This document shows, in pieces, positions 12,829 through 15,043 of a DNA stretch of 15,043 nt. Positions within the stretch are counted from its first letter, which is position 1; the number at the start of each line of letters is the position of its first letter. The position numbers and the translations under genes were made by a program. Source of the stretch: Rhodospirillaceae bacterium (GTDB lineage Bacteria > Pseudomonadota > Alphaproteobacteria > UBA8366 > GCA-2717185). The stretch lies in the NCBI GenBank assembly GCA_028817685.1, contig JAPPPC010000742.1, forward strand, positions 1 to 15,043, in the 5' to 3' direction. A model generated the notes under the pieces. That model was not told the origin of the DNA, did no database searches, and saw nothing but the letters and a program-made list of their open reading frames with translations.

Positions 12829-13920
12829 ATGAATGCAGGTCTTGAAGGCGTTGTCGCCGCTGAAACGGTTTTGAGTCAGGTCAATGGTATCGAGGGGCGG
12901 CTGATCGTCCGCGGCCACGAAATCGAAGAATTGGCCGGGCATTGGTCCTTCGAAGCGATGGCGGCATTCCTTTGGGACGGGTTCGCACCCCAGTCGATGG
13001 ATGAAGGTCAGGTCGCGGCCGCGCTGGAACGCAGCCGGAATTCGGCGTTCGGTAAAGTCCCCGACCTGTTGCGCGCCACCGAAGGCAGCACCGTCGTCGA
13101 CGGACTTCGCACCGGTCTCTCCTTATTGGCGGAAGGGCCGGGGAGTCACATCGACGTCACCGCCGCAATTCCCGTGTTCGTCGCCGCACTGCTTCGGCGG
13201 GACCAAGGGGAGCCGCCGATCGCACCTACACCTGGATTACGTCACGCCGCGGACTTCCTCGCTATGTTGAAAGGCGAGCCCGCCAGCGAATTGCTGGTCG
13301 ACGCGCTGGAGACCTATCTGCTGACGGTCGCTGATCACGGCATGAATGCTTCTACCTTTACAGCAAGGGTGGTGGCGGCGACGCGTGCGGGAACCGTCGC
13401 CAGTACGGTTGCGGCGTTGGGCGCTCTTTCGGGGCCGTTGCATGGCGGGGCACCGGGACCGGTACTCGACATGCTGGACGAGATCGGCGACGAGTCGCAG
13501 GTCGACGATTGGATCGCCCGTCACCTCGGCGATGGCGAACGGTTGATGGGATTTGGACACCGTATCTATCGCACCCGTGACCCGCGCGCCGATGTTCTGA
13601 AGGGCGTGGTGGAGCGCATCGTCAATACACGGGACCGCATGGCCCTGGCGGAGGCGGTTGAGAAGGCTTCGATTGCGGCACTCGCGGCGCGCTATCCGGA
13701 CCGCAACCTGGATACAAATGTGGAACTTTTCACCGCTGTGTTGCTGGAGGGGGTCGGCCTGTCGCGCGACCTGTTCACACCGGTATTCGCCATGGGTCGC
13801 GTGTTGGGTTGGACTGCGCACATCTTCGAACAGGTTGCGTCGTCCCGGTTGATTCGCCCGGCCTCGTCCTATGTTGGGCCCTTGCCGGAAGGGGCACCGC
13901 AACTCGCCGTCGCCGGTTAG
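12829..13920 (+). CDS. Citrate synthase / 2-methylcitrate synthase family protein
   Basis: A 363-residue small-type citrate synthase that would condense an acyl-CoA (acetyl- or propionyl-CoA) with oxaloacetate in the cytoplasm. Active-site matches to the pig enzyme are H170 (DHGMN, H238), H205 (GPLHGG, H274), H244 and R253 (GFGHRIYRTRDPR, H320 and R329), R324 (MGRVLGW) and R343 (LIRPAS). The catalytic Asp (D375) position is Glu (E299 in TNVELFTAV), a conservative change that I recall in some other small citrate synthase homologues. The start at 12829 is 7 bases after AGGAG (12817-12821); the adjacent ATG at 12826 is equally possible. At 363 residues it is shorter than the hexameric GltA type, and no prpB/prpD or TCA genes accompany it. 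So the acyl-CoA substrate is uncertain and it is unlikely to be the housekeeping enzyme. Probably controlled by the divergent HTH paralogue. Confidence 0.9.
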   Translation: MNAGLEGVVAAETVLSQVNGIEGRLIVRGHEIEELAGHWSFEAMAAFLWDGFAPQSMDEGQVAAALERSRNSAFGKVPDLLRATEGSTVVDGLRTGLSLLAEGPGSHIDVTAAIPVFVAALLRRDQGEPPIAPTPGLRHAADFLAMLKGEPASELLVDALETYLLTVADHGMNASTFTARVVAATRAGTVASTVAALGALSGPLHGGAPGPVLDMLDEIGDESQVDDWIARHLGDGERLMGFGHRIYRTRDPRADVLKGVVERIVNTRDRMALAEAVEKASIAALAARYPDRNLDTNVELFTAVLLEGVGLSRDLFTPVFAMGRVLGWTAHIFEQVASSRLIRPASSYVGPLPEGAPQLAVAG

Positions 13921-13930
13921 ACGAGATCTT

Positions 13931-13964
13931 GGCGGGGCGACACCGTGTTTGGTTTCTCCCCGCC
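13931..13964. terminator. GC-rich hairpin between convergent genes
   Basis: GGCGGGG (13931-13937) pairs perfectly with CCCCGCC (13958-13964) across a 20-base loop. It lies 11 bases after the citrate synthase stop and 14 bases from the opposing hydrolase stop at 13978. A small AGCG/CGCT hairpin follows. There is no clear T-run, so termination is inferred from the stem and the convergent arrangement. Confidence 0.45.
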
Positions 13965-13977
13965 GAGCGGACTCTCG

Positions 13978-15043
13978 CTAACGCAGCGGTAATTCGATCC
14001 GGGAGGCGCGCGCCGCGTCCCGATAGAATGTGAGCTCTGGAATGCGCCCCGCCGGGACATGCGCGAAGTGGTCGCGATCGCAGGCTGCGATGGCGATCCG
14101 AACCCGGTGCCCCTCTCGGAACCACCAGGAGGTCGGGTAGAGCGAGAAGGCCAGTTCCGCCGGTTCGCCGGGTGTCATCAACTGCGCGTCGGCTTCTTCC
14201 AGGCTATGATACGGTCCGACCCATTGCAGCCTTTCGGGCGCTTGCCGCACGTTCCGGTGTAATGCGCGCAGCGTCCCTTCGGTCACATAGCGTGTATGAC
14301 CATTCGGGTCGACGTCCTCCAGGTAAACGAAGAACGATCCATCCTGTTCGGTGGTCGCCGCGTATAGAGTGACCACCGGATGTCCGGTGAGGATGGCGGA
14401 CTTTTCCAGCGGCTCGCTGGTGTAGGTCAGCATCCGCTCGTCACGGCCGTGCCAATCGTCGTAATAGGCTTCGACCGCAACCGTAGACAGCCGTTCGTAG
14501 CGGGTCCGGTGTCCCGTACCACATCGAAAATCTGGGCGATGTACATCGCTGGCTTCTGCGTTCTGCTGGGCGTTCTTGTCGAGATTGCCATCCGGTGCGA
14601 GAAACAGACTCGTAGCACTCGCATCACTGAGGGGCCATTCGTCGGCCGCCTGCCATTTCTCTTCCCCCATCGTGAAGTAGTGGACCGGCTGCTCCCGGTC
14701 GAGACCGGTGTCGATGCCCTTCACATAGTGGTCGAAGAAGCGAAGATATTCCGCCATCAACTCGAACTGCGGCGCCTGCGTGTCGCCCCGGAACGGGCTG
14801 ATATGGGTCCGTGCCCCATGATCCCACGGTCCCATGATCAGGTGCTTGTGTTTGACGGTCAGCGACAGGAAGCGGCGGATGGCCGCATTGCCGAACCCGC
14901 CGCCATCCATCCAGCCGGAGACGCAGTAATAGGCGGTATCCGGATTGGTGTGCTCGGCATAGTGGGCCGGACCGATCACCGGGCTCTTGTAGTCCGGGTC
15001 GTAGCTTAATCCCGTGTCGCGGAAGCGGAACTCGCGCAGGAAG
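13978..15043 (-). CDS. CocE/NonD family hydrolase (X-Pro dipeptidyl-peptidase S15 type), C-terminal part
   Basis: The frame is open from the stop at 13978 to the right edge, giving about 355 residues of the C-terminal part; the N-terminus and the nucleophilic serine lie outside the window. Two of the three catalytic residues of the CocE/PepX S15 family are visible. The acid is in SGWMDGGGFG (match to cocaine esterase D259) and the histidine is in GPWDHGARTH (match to H287). FFDHYVKGIDTGL and a beta-jelly-roll C-terminal domain (LTGHPVVTLYA, DGSFFVYLEDVDPNGH, REGHRVRIAIAACD) complete the family pattern. It would hydrolyse an ester, amide or peptide bond. The frame continues upstream of the GTG at 14979 with FLREFRFRDTGLSYDPDYKS, which is family-like, so that GTG is not the true start. 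No signal peptide can be judged. It converges on the citrate synthase. Confidence 0.85.
   Translation of the reverse strand, partial: FLREFRFRDTGLSYDPDYKSPVIGPAHYAEHTNPDTAYYCVSGWMDGGGFGNAAIRRFLSLTVKHKHLIMGPWDHGARTHISPFRGDTQAPQFELMAEYLRFFDHYVKGIDTGLDREQPVHYFTMGEEKWQAADEWPLSDASATSLFLAPDGNLDKNAQQNAEASDVHRPDFRCGTGHRTRYERLSTVAVEAYYDDWHGRDERMLTYTSEPLEKSAILTGHPVVTLYAATTEQDGSFFVYLEDVDPNGHTRYVTEGTLRALHRNVRQAPERLQWVGPYHSLEEADAQLMTPGEPAELAFSLYPTSWWFREGHRVRIAIAACDRDHFAHVPAGRIPELTFYRDAARASRIELPLR

Noticed and set aside
1..15043. CRISPR arrays, tRNA or rRNA genes, insertion sequences, long direct repeats
   Set aside because: Reading both strands I saw no regularly spaced repeats, no tRNA-like cloverleaf with a TTCGA-type arm in place, no transposase motifs and no terminal inverted repeats.

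Overview
The window looks like accessory and catabolic chromosome from a GC-rich alphaproteobacterium (by eye about 60% G+C, strong GC bias at third codon positions, AGGAG-type ribosome binding sites). The gene families present fit a heterotrophic soil or marine lineage of the Rhodospirillales or Rhizobiales type: TauD-like dioxygenases, crotonase, thiolase-like, dienelactone hydrolase, GST, RidA, CocE/NonD hydrolase and paired citrate synthases. The order-level guess is inference. No rRNA, tRNA, CRISPR, phage or transposase genes were seen.

Layout, left to right. (1) 1-1117: the first codons of a thiolase-like gene leave the window on the minus strand. A TauD/TfdA dioxygenase is divergent from it across a control region with inverted repeats. 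(2) 1102-1434: a small exported protein gene on the minus strand, then a regulatory gap holding a GTGA-N6-TCAC palindrome. (3) 1679-5005: a tightly overlapped plus-strand operon. It encodes a crotonase-fold protein lacking both classical catalytic glutamates, a NeuD/PglD-like left-handed beta-helix acyltransferase, and a full-length HMW1C-type GT41 glycosyltransferase (the cytoplasmic N-glycosyltransferase family). (4) 5121-6526: a TerC/YjbE-type membrane protein and a dienelactone hydrolase-family enzyme. (5) 6530-8221: a scar. A YugP-type zinc metallopeptidase (minus) and an ABC solute-binding protein (plus) have both lost their 5' ends at the same point near 6965. (6) 8249-9872: a RidA-family deaminase divergent from a second TauD-type dioxygenase. 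(7) 9952-12737: a minus-strand operon of a citrate synthase-like protein with an N-terminal helix-turn-helix, a beta-propeller glycosidase-like protein and a glutathione S-transferase. (8) 12829-13920: a citrate/2-methylcitrate synthase, divergent from the HTH-citrate synthase across a near-ideal AT-rich operator. (9) 13978-15043: the 3' part of a CocE/NonD-type alpha/beta hydrolase.

Two gene groups suggest real functional units. The first is the coupled crotonase-acyltransferase-GT41 operon, which could be an uncharacterised protein (or small-molecule) glycosylation and acylation system. The second is the divergent citrate synthase pair. Its HTH-fused member has lost a key catalytic histidine, so it is a candidate acyl-CoA or oxaloacetate sensor that controls its catalytic paralogue and its own operon through the shared palindrome. 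The remaining genes look like standalone catabolic or detoxification functions.
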